The notes under the pieces: generated by a model | What the model was told of the DNA's origin: nothing | The model's database searches: none | Seen by the model: only the letters and a program-made list of their open reading frames with translations | Shown: piece after piece, positions 16,597-25,263 of the stretch | Numbering within the stretch: position 1 is the first letter of the stretch | Layout: the number at the start of each line of letters is the position of its first letter | Made by a program: the position numbers and the translations under genes | Assembly: GCF_001685355.1 (NCBI RefSeq) | Contig: NZ_CP016438.1 | Span: 6,882,001 to 6,946,000, forward strand | DNA: 64,000 nucleotides | Origin: Streptomyces lincolnensis | GTDB lineage: Bacteria > Actinomycetota > Actinomycetes > Streptomycetales > Streptomycetaceae | Reading direction: 5' to 3'

Positions 16597-17938
16597 CGAG
16601 GTGACCCACGGGACTGACGTGGAGGCGTCCCGTGTGAGAACCGGGCCGCGCCACGCGGCACCCAAGAAGCCGCTGTTCACCAGGTTCCACGTGCCGGCCG
16701 GCAAGGCGATAGCCCTGGCGGCGATGCCGACGGCGGTCCTCATGGGAATGGGGTTCACGTCGACCCTGGCCCTGGCCGACGAGCAGCCGACGTCGAAGAG
16801 CCTGACGGCCGACGAGTACAAGGACTGTGTCACGGCCCTGGAGGGCGCGTCCGCCAGCCCGTCGCCGTCCGCCTCGGCGAGCGACGACGACAAGGACAAG
16901 GACTCCTCCGACTCCGGGGACGAGGGCTCGGACTCGGACAAGGGCGACACGGCCGAGCCGACGCCGTCGCCGACGGATGGTGCGGGCGGCTCGGGCGACC
17001 CGTCGTCGGATTCAGGTTCCGACGACGAGGCGAAGCCCAAGCCGACCCCCTCCACCGGCGACTCCGCAGGCGGCTCGGCGGGCGGCGACACCGCCACCCC
17101 GAGCCCCACGCCCTCCGAGGGCGGCGGCAACCTGCTGGAGGACATCGGCGACGCGATCACCGGCATCTTCACGGGCGGCACCTCCTCGGACACCGCGAGC
17201 CCCACGCCGTCCGCGACCCCGTCGGCCTCGCCGAGCCCGGACAGCGGCGACGCGGACAGCGCCGACAAGGCGGCCGACAGCGCGTCCGACACGGTCAAGG
17301 AGACCACCGAGAAGCTCACCGGCACGGTGGACGACACGGTGAAGGACACCACCGACAAGGCGTCCGAGGCGGCCAAGGACACCACCGAGGCCGTGGAGAA
17401 GGCCGCCGAGGGAGTGGCCGACAAGGCCACCGCCTCGCCCAGCCCCTCACCGAGCGCCAGTACCGACCCGGACGACTGCCCGGTCGCCACGGACGCGGTG
17501 GGCGACGTCGACAACACCCAGCTCGTGGCGGACAAGCCCTGGACCCTGAAGGCCAGTTCGCTGCTGCTGAAGGGCGCCGACTACCAGGGCGTCGTCGAGG
17601 TCAGGACCGCGAGCGGCGAGACCAAGAAGGTGCTCAAGTACGTCATCTCGGACGGCACCGACATCGGTGACCTGCACCAGATCGTGAGCGAGAACGGCAG
17701 GACGTACCACGTCCAGGCCGGCAAGGGCACGACGTCCACGATCCGTGACGGCAAGACGACCATGTACACCGAGAGCATCTCCGGCAACCTGCTGGGGCTG
17801 ATCCCGATCACGTTCAGCCCGGAGCACCCGCCGCCGCTGAACATCCCGCTGATCTACTTCACCAACGTGACGGTCACCCAGGCCGCCCAGTTCGGCGGCA
17901 CGCTGCACGTGCCCGGGATGCGTCAGTTCAGTGAGTGA
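16586..17938 (+). CDS. Secreted low-complexity protein with C-terminal globular domain
   Basis: A 450-residue protein; GTG 16586 lies within the DUF6114 gene. A long n-region and hydrophobic segment (about 39-62, ending ALA-DE) form a signal sequence. Residues about 80-300 are Ser/Pro/Asp/Thr-rich low complexity, including a Lys/Asp/Thr stretch of DTVKETTEKL, DTVKDTTDKA, AAKDTTEAVEKAAEGV type repeats resembling LEA-like helices. The last 145 residues, from DCPVATDAVG on, form a conserved-looking beta-rich domain ending LHVPGMRQFSE. The layout suggests a cell-wall-spanning stalk with an exposed domain. I do not recognise a named function. Confidence 0.75.
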   Translation: MPADEVTHGTDVEASRVRTGPRHAAPKKPLFTRFHVPAGKAIALAAMPTAVLMGMGFTSTLALADEQPTSKSLTADEYKDCVTALEGASASPSPSASASDDDKDKDSSDSGDEGSDSDKGDTAEPTPSPTDGAGGSGDPSSDSGSDDEAKPKPTPSTGDSAGGSAGGDTATPSPTPSEGGGNLLEDIGDAITGIFTGGTSSDTASPTPSATPSASPSPDSGDADSADKAADSASDTVKETTEKLTGTVDDTVKDTTDKASEAAKDTTEAVEKAAEGVADKATASPSPSPSASTDPDDCPVATDAVGDVDNTQLVADKPWTLKASSLLLKGADYQGVVEVRTASGETKKVLKYVISDGTDIGDLHQIVSENGRTYHVQAGKGTTSTIRDGKTTMYTESISGNLLGLIPITFSPEHPPPLNIPLIYFTNVTVTQAAQFGGTLHVPGMRQFSE

Positions 17939-17973
17939 GTGATCCCCACAAGCCCTTCCGGGAGCCGCACAGA

Positions 17974-18052
17974 CGCTGAGGGCGCCCCCTGTCACAGGGG
18001 GCGCCCTCAGCGCCGTACAGAGCCCTTCAGGGGCCTTGGATCAAGGCCCCTG
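17974..18052. terminator. Paired terminators between convergent operons
   Basis: A 19-bp perfect stem (CGCTGAGGGCGCCCCCTGT at 17974-17992 with its complement at 17994-18012) follows the plus-strand operon. An 11-bp stem CAGGGGCCTTG / CAAGGCCCCTG (18028-18052, loop GAT) lies just downstream of the pyruvate kinase stop on the minus strand. Confidence 0.85.
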
Positions 18053-18062
18053 GCGGGGAAGG

Positions 18063-19493
18063 TCACTTGGTGTCGCCGCCACCGAGGTGGTGGACCCGCA
18101 GCATGTTGGTGGTGCCGGGGACGCCGGGGGGCGAGCCGGCGGTGATGATGACGATCTCGCCCGGGTTGAAGCGGCTGATCTTGGCGATCTCCTGGTCGAC
18201 CATGTCGACCATCTCGTCCGTGGTGTTCACGAACGGAACGATGTGCGACTCCACGCCCCAGCTGAGCGTCAGCTGGTTGCGGGTGCCCTCGTCGGTGGTG
18301 AAGGCGACGATCGGCTGCTGCGCGCGGTAGCGGGAGAGCCGGCGGGCGGTGTCACCGGACTGGGTGAAGGCCACCAGGCCCCGGCCGCCGAGGAAGTCGG
18401 CGATCTCGCACGCGGCGCGCGCGATCGAACCGCCCTGCGTGCGCGGCTTCTTGCCCGGCACGAGCGGCTGGAGACCCTTGCTGAGCAGCTCCTGCTCGGC
18501 CGCGGAGACGATCTTCGACATCGTCTTCACGGTCTCGATCGGATACGCGCCCACGCTCGACTCGGCGGACAGCATGACCGCGTCGGCGCCGTCCAGGATC
18601 GCGTTGGCCACGTCGGAGGCCTCGGCGCGGGTCGGACGGGAGTTGGTGATCATCGACTCCATCATCTGGGTCGCCACGATCACCGGCTTGGCGTTGCGGC
18701 GGCACAGCTCGATGAGGCGCTTCTGCACCATGGGGACCCGCTCCAGCGGGTACTCGACGGCGAGGTCGCCACGCGCGACCATCACACCGTCGAACGCCAT
18801 CACGACGTCCTCCATGTTCTCGACCGCCTGCGGCTTCTCCACCTTGGCGATGACGGGGACCCGGCGGCCCTCCTCGTCCATCACCTTGTGGACGTCGGCC
18901 ACGTCCTTGGCGTCCCGGACGAAGGACAGGGCGACCAGGTCGCAGCCCATGCGCAGCGCGAACCGCAGGTCCTCGACGTCCTTCTCGGACAGCGCCGGCA
19001 CGTTCACGGCCGTGCCGGGCAGGTTGATGCCCTTGTGGTCGGAGACGACACCGCCCTCGATGACGATCGTCTTCACCCGGGGACCGTCGACCTCGGTGAC
19101 CTTCAGCTCGACGTTGCCGTCGTTGATGAGGATCTGGTCGCCCTTGGCCACGTCACCGGGCAGACCCTTGTACGTCGTACCGCAGACGGTCCGGTCGCCC
19201 GGGACGTCCTCGGTGGTGATGACGAACTCGTCACCGCGCTCCAGCTCCACGGGGCCCTCGGCGAAGGTCTCCAGGCGGATCTTCGGGCCCTGGAGGTCGG
19301 CGAGCACACCGATGGCCCGGCCGGTCTCCTTGGCGGCGGCACGGACGCGGTCGTACCGCCCCTGGTGCTCGGCGTGGGAGCCGTGGCTGAAGTTGAAGCG
19401 GGCCACGTTCATGCCGGCCTCGATCAGCGACACCAGCTGCTCATGGGAGTCGACCGCGGGGCCGAGAGTACAGACGATTTTCGAACGGCGCAT
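18063..19493 (-). CDS. pyk: Pyruvate kinase
   Basis: A 476-residue enzyme converting phosphoenolpyruvate and ADP to pyruvate and ATP in glycolysis. It starts MRRSKIVCTLGPAVDS, carries NFSHGSH early, the K/Mg region EDLRFALRMGCDLVALSFVR, the catalytic VMVARGDLAVEYP and VIVATQMMESMI motif, and a C-terminal regulatory domain. Full length for the bacterial family. It lies downstream of pta-ackA on the same strand after a 90-bp gap. In S. coelicolor this position belongs to pyk2 (from memory). Confidence 0.96.
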   Translation of the reverse strand: MRRSKIVCTLGPAVDSHEQLVSLIEAGMNVARFNFSHGSHAEHQGRYDRVRAAAKETGRAIGVLADLQGPKIRLETFAEGPVELERGDEFVITTEDVPGDRTVCGTTYKGLPGDVAKGDQILINDGNVELKVTEVDGPRVKTIVIEGGVVSDHKGINLPGTAVNVPALSEKDVEDLRFALRMGCDLVALSFVRDAKDVADVHKVMDEEGRRVPVIAKVEKPQAVENMEDVVMAFDGVMVARGDLAVEYPLERVPMVQKRLIELCRRNAKPVIVATQMMESMITNSRPTRAEASDVANAILDGADAVMLSAESSVGAYPIETVKTMSKIVSAAEQELLSKGLQPLVPGKKPRTQGGSIARAACEIADFLGGRGLVAFTQSGDTARRLSRYRAQQPIVAFTTDEGTRNQLTLSWGVESHIVPFVNTTDEMVDMVDQEIAKISRFNPGEIVIITAGSPPGVPGTTNMLRVHHLGGGDTK

Positions 19494-19583
19494 GGGGCGA
19501 TCCTATCGGTTTGTTTCGCTACGGAATATTCCGTCTGGCGGAAGATTCACATGGGCGGGGTCGCGCTCATTTGCGGTTACCGC

Positions 19584-20807
19584 TCAGTTGCTTTCTTCTC
19601 CGACCAGCGCGTAAGTCTGTGTCGCGATTTCCAATTCCTCGTCCGTCGGCACCACCGCCACGGCTACTCGTGAGTTCGCCGGGGAGATCAGCCGCGGCTC
19701 GTCACCGCGTACGGCGTTCAGCTCGGCGTCCAGCAGCAGGCCCAGCTGTTCCAGGCCCGCCACGGCGGCCTCGCGCACCGGCGCCGCGTTCTCCCCCACC
19801 CCGGCCGTGAACGCGATCGCGTCCACCCGGCCGAGCACCGCGCAATAGGCGCCGATGTACTTCTTCAACCGGTGAATGTAGATGTCGAAGGCCAGCTGTG
19901 CCCGTTCGTCACCCTCGTCGATCCGGCGGCGGATCTCCCGCATGTCGTTGTCCCCGCACAGGCCGATCAATCCGCTCTTCTTGTTGAGAAGAGTGTCGAT
20001 CTCGTCCGTGGACATTTTGCCAACGCGCATCAAATGGAAGATGACGGCCGGGTCCATGTCTCCGGATCGCGTACCCATCACGAGCCCCTCCAAAGGCGTC
20101 AGCCCCATGGAGGTGTCCACGCACTTCCCGCCCCGCACGGCCGAGGCGGACGCCCCGTTGCCGAGATGCAGCACGATCACGTTGGCCTCGGACGGGTCCT
20201 TGCCGAGCAGCTTCGCCGTCGCCCGGGACACGTACGCGTGCGAGGTCCCGTGGAAGCCGTAGCGCCGGATCCGGTGCGCGTCGGCGATCTCGACGTCGAT
20301 CGCGTAGCGCGCGGCCGACTCCGGCATCGTGGTGTGGAAGGCCGTGTCGAACACGGCGACCTGGGGGAGGTCGGGCCGCAGCGCCCGCGCCGTACGGATC
20401 CCGGTGAGGTTGGCCGGGTTGTGCAGCGGCGCCACCGGGATCAGCCGCTCGATCTCGGCGAGCACGGCCTCGTCGATCACGGTCGGCTCGGTGAAGGTCT
20501 GCCCGCCGTGCACCACCCGGTGGCCGATGGCGGCCAGCTCCGGGGAGTCGAGCCCGAGCCCGTCCCGCGCCAGCTCCTCCGCCACGGCCTTCAGCGCGGC
20601 GTCGTGGTCGGCGATCGGCCCGGTCCACTCACGGGCCTCGCCGCCGGTCGCCAGGGGCGTGTGCTTCAGCCGGGAGGACTGCTCGCCGATGCGCTCGACG
20701 AGCCCGAGGGCCAGCCTGCCGCCGCCGCCCATGTCGAGCAGCTGGTACTTGACCGACGAGGAGCCGGAGTTCAGGACGAGGACGCGGGTGCCGCGGGTGC
20801 CGCTCAC
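19584..20807 (-). CDS. ackA: Acetate kinase
   Basis: A 407-residue enzyme that interconverts acetate plus ATP and acetyl phosphate plus ADP. GTG 20807 overlaps the pta stop (GTGA). The N-terminal LVLNSGSSSVKYQL phosphate-binding motif, HRVVHGG, FDTAFHTTMPE, YGFHGTSH and the C-terminal FTAGVGENA are all present, so the ASKHA fold and catalytic residues are intact. It works with phosphotransacetylase to switch carbon between acetyl-CoA and acetate; translational coupling supports balanced production. Confidence 0.96.
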   Translation of the reverse strand: MSGTRGTRVLVLNSGSSSVKYQLLDMGGGGRLALGLVERIGEQSSRLKHTPLATGGEAREWTGPIADHDAALKAVAEELARDGLGLDSPELAAIGHRVVHGGQTFTEPTVIDEAVLAEIERLIPVAPLHNPANLTGIRTARALRPDLPQVAVFDTAFHTTMPESAARYAIDVEIADAHRIRRYGFHGTSHAYVSRATAKLLGKDPSEANVIVLHLGNGASASAVRGGKCVDTSMGLTPLEGLVMGTRSGDMDPAVIFHLMRVGKMSTDEIDTLLNKKSGLIGLCGDNDMREIRRRIDEGDERAQLAFDIYIHRLKKYIGAYCAVLGRVDAIAFTAGVGENAAPVREAAVAGLEQLGLLLDAELNAVRGDEPRLISPANSRVAVAVVPTDEELEIATQTYALVGEESN

Positions 20808-22894
20808 TGCTGGGACGCCTTCTGCTCGGAGGACTGGGCCTGGATCGCCGTGATGGCGACGGTGTTCACGATGTCCTGGACGAGCGCGCCCCGGGACAGG
20901 TCGTTGACCGGCTTGTTGAGACCCTGGAGCACCGGCCCGACGGCGATCGCGCCGGCCGACCGCTGCACGGCCTTGTAGGTGTTGTTGCCGGTGTTGAGGT
21001 CCGGGAAGATCAACACACTGGCCTGGCCCGCGACTTCGGAGCCCGGCAGCTTGGTCGCGGCGACCGTCGGCTCCACGGCCGCGTCGTACTGGATCGGTCC
21101 CTCGATCCGCAGGTCGGGGCGCCGGGAGCGGACCAGCCCGGTCGCCTCGCGCACCTTGTCGACGTCGGCGCCCGAACCGGAGGTGCCCGTCGAGTACGAC
21201 AGCATCGCGATCCGCGGCTCCACGCCGAACTGCGCGGCCGTGGCGGCGGACTGGATGGCGATGTCGGCGAGCTGCTCGGCGTTCGGGTCGGGGTTGACCG
21301 CGCAGTCGCCGTAGACGAGGACCTTGTCGGTCAGGCACATGAAGAAGACGGACGACACGATGTCGGCGCCCGGCTTCGTCTTGATGATCTCGAAGGCCGG
21401 CCGGATGGTCGCGGCCGTGGAGTGCACCGAGCCCGAGACCATGCCGTCGGCCAGGCCCTCCTGGACCATCAGGGTGCCGAAGTAGTTCACGTCGGAGACG
21501 ACGTCGTAGGCGAGCTCGACGGTGACGCCCCGGTGGGCCCTGAGTGCCGCGTACTTCTCGGCGAAGGCGTCGCGCAGGTCGGAGGTGGCCGGGTCGGTCA
21601 GCTGGGCGTCGGCGAGGTCGATGCCGAGGTCGGCGGCCTTCTTGCGGATCTGGTCGACCGGGCCGAGCAGGGTGAGGTCGCAGACCCCGCGGCGCAGCAG
21701 GACCTCGGCGGCGTGCAGCACCCGGGTCTCGGTGCCCTCGGGCAGCACCACGCGCCGCCGGTCCGAGCGGGCCGTCTCCAGCAGCTTGTGCTCGAACATC
21801 ATCGGCGTGAGGCGGTCGCTGCTGGGCGCGGAGACCCGCTTGTTGAGGTCGGCGGTGTCGACGTACCGCTCGAACAGGCCGAGGGCGGTCTCCGCCTTGC
21901 GTGGCGTGGCCGCGTTCAACTTCCCCTCCAGGGAGAAGAGTTCGGCGGCGGTGGGGAAGCTGTTGCCGGCCACCGAGAGCACCGGGGTGCCGGGGGCGAG
22001 GCGGGCGGCCAGGGTGAGGATGTCCTCGCCCGGCACCTCGTTCAGGGTGAGCAGTACGCCGGCTATCGGCGGGGTGCCGGCGCTGTGCGCGGCCAGGGAG
22101 CCGACCACCAGGTCGGCGCGGTCGCCCGGGGTGACGACCAGGCAGCCCGGGGTCAGGGCGGCCAGGAAGTTCGGCAGCATCGCCCCGCCGAAGACGAAGT
22201 CCAGTGCGTCCCGGGCGAGCCCCGAGTCGTCACCGAGGACGACCCTGGCACCGAGCGCGTGCGCGATCTGGGAGACGGTCGGCGCGGACAGGGCGGGCTC
22301 GTCCGGCAGGACGTGACAGGGCACCGGGAGCCGGCCGTCGAGCTGCTCGGCGATGGTGTCCCGGTCGGCGCGGGCGACCCGATTGGTGACCATGGCGAGG
22401 ACGTCGCAGCCCAGGCTGTCGTAGGCGCGGTAGGCGTTGCGGGTCTCGGCGAGCACGGACTCGGTGCTCTGCCCCCGGCCGCCCACGACCGGGATCACGG
22501 AGGCGCCGAACTCGTTCGCCAGCCGGGCGTTGAGGGAGAGCTCGTCCGGGAACTGGGTGTCGGCGTAGTCGGTGCCGAGGACCAGGACGACGTCGTAGTC
22601 CCTGGCGACGCGGTGGAAGCGGTCGACCAGGGTCGAGACCAGCTCGTCGGTGCCGCGCTCGGCCTGGAGGGCGGACGCCTCCTGGTAGTCCATGCCGTAG
22701 ACCGTGGCCGGGTCCTGGGCGAGCCGGTAGCGGGCGCGCAGCAGCTCGAACAGACGATCGGGTCCGTCGTGGACGAGGGGGCGGAACACACCGACCCGGT
22801 CGACCTGCCGGGTCAGGAGTTCCATGACTCCCAGCTCCACGACCTGACGGCCGTCGCCGCGGTCGATACCGGTCACGTAGACGCTGCGGGTCAC
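20804..22894 (-). CDS. pta: Phosphate acetyltransferase (two-domain type)
   Basis: A 696-residue enzyme transferring acetyl between CoA and phosphate. GTG 22894 is chosen because GGAGAG lies four bases upstream and VTRSVYVTGIDRGDGRQ is the normal start; an ATG at 22921 is also in frame. The N-terminal half contains the P-loop-like/DRTGG region (VLGTDYAD; MVTNRV; VTPGDRADL). The C-terminal half is the catalytic PTA domain (LLETARSDRRRVVLPEGTE; LADGMVSGSVHSTAATIRP; FPDLNTGNNTYKAVQR). Full length for the E. coli-like long form. First gene of pta-ackA and divergent from pfkA. Confidence 0.96.
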   Translation of the reverse strand: MTRSVYVTGIDRGDGRQVVELGVMELLTRQVDRVGVFRPLVHDGPDRLFELLRARYRLAQDPATVYGMDYQEASALQAERGTDELVSTLVDRFHRVARDYDVVLVLGTDYADTQFPDELSLNARLANEFGASVIPVVGGRGQSTESVLAETRNAYRAYDSLGCDVLAMVTNRVARADRDTIAEQLDGRLPVPCHVLPDEPALSAPTVSQIAHALGARVVLGDDSGLARDALDFVFGGAMLPNFLAALTPGCLVVTPGDRADLVVGSLAAHSAGTPPIAGVLLTLNEVPGEDILTLAARLAPGTPVLSVAGNSFPTAAELFSLEGKLNAATPRKAETALGLFERYVDTADLNKRVSAPSSDRLTPMMFEHKLLETARSDRRRVVLPEGTETRVLHAAEVLLRRGVCDLTLLGPVDQIRKKAADLGIDLADAQLTDPATSDLRDAFAEKYAALRAHRGVTVELAYDVVSDVNYFGTLMVQEGLADGMVSGSVHSTAATIRPAFEIIKTKPGADIVSSVFFMCLTDKVLVYGDCAVNPDPNAEQLADIAIQSAATAAQFGVEPRIAMLSYSTGTSGSGADVDKVREATGLVRSRRPDLRIEGPIQYDAAVEPTVAATKLPGSEVAGQASVLIFPDLNTGNNTYKAVQRSAGAIAVGPVLQGLNKPVNDLSRGALVQDIVNTVAITAIQAQSSEQKASQQ

Positions 22895-22953
22895 GCGTGC
22901 TCTCCGTTCGTTTCGCGCCATAAAAATCGCCCACCGAGGTGAGCAGAACCCTC

Positions 22954-22982
22954 TTGACAGTACCTTCCGCGATGGCTAAGGC
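22954..22982 (+). promoter_or_regulatory. Sigma-70-type promoter for pfkA
   Basis: TTGACA (22954-22959), a 17-bp spacer and TAAGGC (22977-22982) fit a vegetative HrdB-type promoter, 92 bp upstream of the pfkA start. Confidence 0.6.
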
Positions 22983-23074
22983 GCCCGCCAGTACGGTGTC
23001 GGCGCCCTCCTGCGGGACGTGAAAGAATCGACAGTGGCTCACCGGTATCAACAGCGAGCAGGAGACACAGCACG

Positions 23075-24100
23075 ATGCGTATCGGAGTTCTCACCGCAGG
23101 CGGCGACTGCCCCGGCCTGAACGCCGTGATCCGGTCGGTCGTGCACCGCGCGGTCGACAACTACGGAGACGAGGTCATCGGCTTCGAGGACGGCTACTCC
23201 GGCCTGCTGGACGGCCACTACCGCTCCCTCGACCTGGAATCCGTCAGCGGCATCCTGGCCCGCGGCGGCACCATCCTCGGCTCCTCCCGGCTGGAGCGCG
23301 ACCGGCTGCGCGAGGCGTGCGAGAACGCCTCCGACATGATCCACGAGTTCGGCATCGACGCCCTGATCCCGATCGGCGGCGAGGGCACCCTCACGGCCGC
23401 GCGGATGCTGTCCGACGCGGGGCTGCCGGTCGTCGGCGTCCCGAAGACCATCGACAACGACATCTCCTCCACCGACCGCACCTTCGGCTTCGACACCGCG
23501 GTCGGCGTGGCCACCGAGGCGATGGACCGCCTCAAGACCACCGCCGAGTCCCACCAGCGCGTCATGGTCGTCGAGGTCATGGGCCGGCACGCGGGCTGGA
23601 TCGCCCTGGAGTCCGGCATGGCGGCCGGCGCCCACGGCGTCTGCCTGCCCGAGCGGCCCTTCGACCCGGCCGACCTGGTCAAGATGGTCGAGGAGCGCTT
23701 CGCCCGCGGCAAGAAGTTCGCGGTGATCTGCGTCGCCGAGGGCGCCCACCCCGCCGAGGGCAGCATGGACTACGGCAAGGGCGAGATCGACCGGTTCGGC
23801 CACGAGCGCTTCCAGGGCATCGGTACGGCGCTCGCGTACGAGCTGGAGCGCCGGCTCGGCAAGGAGGCCAAGCCGGTCATCCTCGGCCATGTGCAGCGCG
23901 GCGGCACCCCGACCGCCTATGACCGGGTCCTCGCCACCCGCTTCGGCTGGCACGCGGTGGAGGCCGCCCACCGGGGCGAGTTCGGCAGGATGACCGCCCT
24001 GCGCGGCACCGACATCGTGATGGTGCCGCTGGCGGAGGCCGTCACCGAACTGAAGACGGTCCCGAAGGACCGGATGGACGAGGCGGAGTCGGTCTTCTGA
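23075..24100 (+). CDS. pfkA: 6-phosphofructokinase
   Basis: A 341-residue enzyme for fructose-6-phosphate to fructose-1,6-bisphosphate. ATG 23075 is preceded by CAGGAGA. Motifs: GGDCPGLNAVI (nucleotide loop), IGGEGT with G104, PKTIDND with K124, and VVEVMGRHAGWIA. G104 indicates ATP as phosphoryl donor (pyrophosphate enzymes have Asp there), while K124 is the residue usually seen in pyrophosphate enzymes; this mixed pattern is known for Streptomyces ATP-dependent PFKs. It is divergent from pta-ackA. No frame defects. Confidence 0.95.
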   Translation: MRIGVLTAGGDCPGLNAVIRSVVHRAVDNYGDEVIGFEDGYSGLLDGHYRSLDLESVSGILARGGTILGSSRLERDRLREACENASDMIHEFGIDALIPIGGEGTLTAARMLSDAGLPVVGVPKTIDNDISSTDRTFGFDTAVGVATEAMDRLKTTAESHQRVMVVEVMGRHAGWIALESGMAAGAHGVCLPERPFDPADLVKMVEERFARGKKFAVICVAEGAHPAEGSMDYGKGEIDRFGHERFQGIGTALAYELERRLGKEAKPVILGHVQRGGTPTAYDRVLATRFGWHAVEAAHRGEFGRMTALRGTDIVMVPLAEAVTELKTVPKDRMDEAESVF

Positions 24101-24236
24101 GGCTTTTTCCGTAATTCGCCGGAGGGTGAGCTGCTGGTCGCAGCCGGGGCGGCGTTCGAGCGTCCCGGCGTGGTCACGCACGGGGCGGGTCTCGTCCGGG
24201 GTCGCTCGGGGCCGCCTTGCGGCGGTTCGGTGAGCA

Positions 24237-24443
24237 GAGGTCGCCGGCCTGTATGGTCAGCGTGTTGTCGCGGTGCCCGTTGCGGTAGTTGGTGCGGGCC
24301 TCGGTGTGCTCGTTCCACTCTGCGCCGATCTTCGCCGTGGTCTCGGCATCGATCAGTTCCTGCATGACCCGCTCAGCGATGCTGCGGACGAGTTCTGGTC
24401 CCTCGGTCGAACGCAGTGACTCCAGTAGGCGCATCAGTTCCAC
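24237..24443 (-). pseudogene. IS256-family transposase N-terminal remnant
   Basis: About 69 codons (MELMRLLESLRSTEGPELVR on to TNYRNGHRDNTLTIQAGDL) match the N-terminus of IS256/Mutator-type transposases. After GDL the frame continues for some 20 codons of unrelated sequence to 24174 and the catalytic domain is missing. Roughly 100 bp around SIAERVMQELIDAETTAKIG is nearly identical to the start of the remnant at 26899, which has the opposite orientation. Confidence 0.8.
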
Positions 24444-24747
24444 TTACTCGGGAGCGGCACTCACCAGCTGCGCGCCGGGTGGAAATCCGCGCATTCCCAA
24501 AACGCGCGTGCCACCTTCGTGACGCTCCGCGCCGGGCCGAGATCCCGACATATGGCGCCTCGAAGGCCTGAGCAGACTAATGGCCCGAGGCTGATCACAT
24601 ATGGGGTTCTTGGGTCACGGGAAGCGACACCTCGACATCGCTGTCGGCGGGCCGGGCATCCCAGGATCGTGAAGACGGCCCGCCGAACACGAAGATCAAC
24701 GATGCTGGAAGGCTGCCGCACAAGCGTCCCGCAACGAAGGAGGAGAC
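24444..24747. other. Intergenic stretch inside the IS-bounded island
   Basis: About 300 bp with no gene seen. The octamer ACATATGG occurs twice in direct orientation (around 24549 and 24597). A good ribosome site GAAGGAGGAGAC at 24736-24747 marks the next gene. Confidence 0.4.
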
Positions 24748-25206
24748 ATGGCCAGTCTCATCAAGTGCCAGGAGTATCCCGTGCTGGTGGACTACAACGG
24801 ATGGGCCTTGCAGGATTTCGACGATACGCAGGTTCCGATGCTGTTCCCGGAGGGCTTCGAGGGTGACACTTTTCTCGCCGCTCACCCGGGGCGGTTGGAC
24901 TTTCTCAGTGCCGGACACACTCACACCGCATCTCTGACAGTGGAGCTATGGGATGAGGAACCGGAGCCGCCGGCTGGAGACTGGGACGAGACAGCCAGTG
25001 CCAGGATTGCTTGCTCTTCGGGCAAGCTGCGTGCGACGGGGGTGGCAGGAGGGCCGATGCCTTGGACAATCGAGTTGTCTCGCGGCATGGGTGTCTGGTT
25101 GGTGCGGGTGGTGTGCGCCGGGCGGGCGGAGGTGTTCACGCAGGCTCAGCGTGGCGTTGTGCACGGAGTGGAACGGTACGTCGCACAGTTCTGGCCGGAG
25201 GCGTAG
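24748..25206 (+). CDS. Hypothetical protein of the IS-bounded island
   Basis: A 152-residue acidic protein with ATG directly behind GAAGGAGGAGAC, a strong Shine-Dalgarno. No signal peptide or membrane helix is visible. Beta-strand-rich pattern (YPVLVDYNGWALQDF, TASLTVELWDEEPEP, WTIELSRGMGVWLVRVVCAG) suggests a small globular cytoplasmic fold. I do not recognise a family. It converges on the secreted NucA/NucB-type protein, with a shared terminator between them, and both lie between IS256 remnants; an immunity or accessory role is conceivable but not shown. Confidence 0.7.
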   Translation: MASLIKCQEYPVLVDYNGWALQDFDDTQVPMLFPEGFEGDTFLAAHPGRLDFLSAGHTHTASLTVELWDEEPEPPAGDWDETASARIACSSGKLRATGVAGGPMPWTIELSRGMGVWLVRVVCAGRAEVFTQAQRGVVHGVERYVAQFWPEA

Positions 25207-25210
25207 ACGG

Positions 25211-25250
25211 CGGCTGGGGCGGCTCGCGGTCGTGCGATCCGCCCCAGCCG
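25211..25250. terminator. Bidirectional terminator hairpin
   Basis: CGGCTGGGGCGG (25211-25222) pairs perfectly with CCGCCCCAGCCG (25239-25250) across a 16-base loop, between the convergent orphan gene and the nuclease-like gene. Confidence 0.8.
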
Positions 25251-25263
25251 CAGGTGGCGGATG

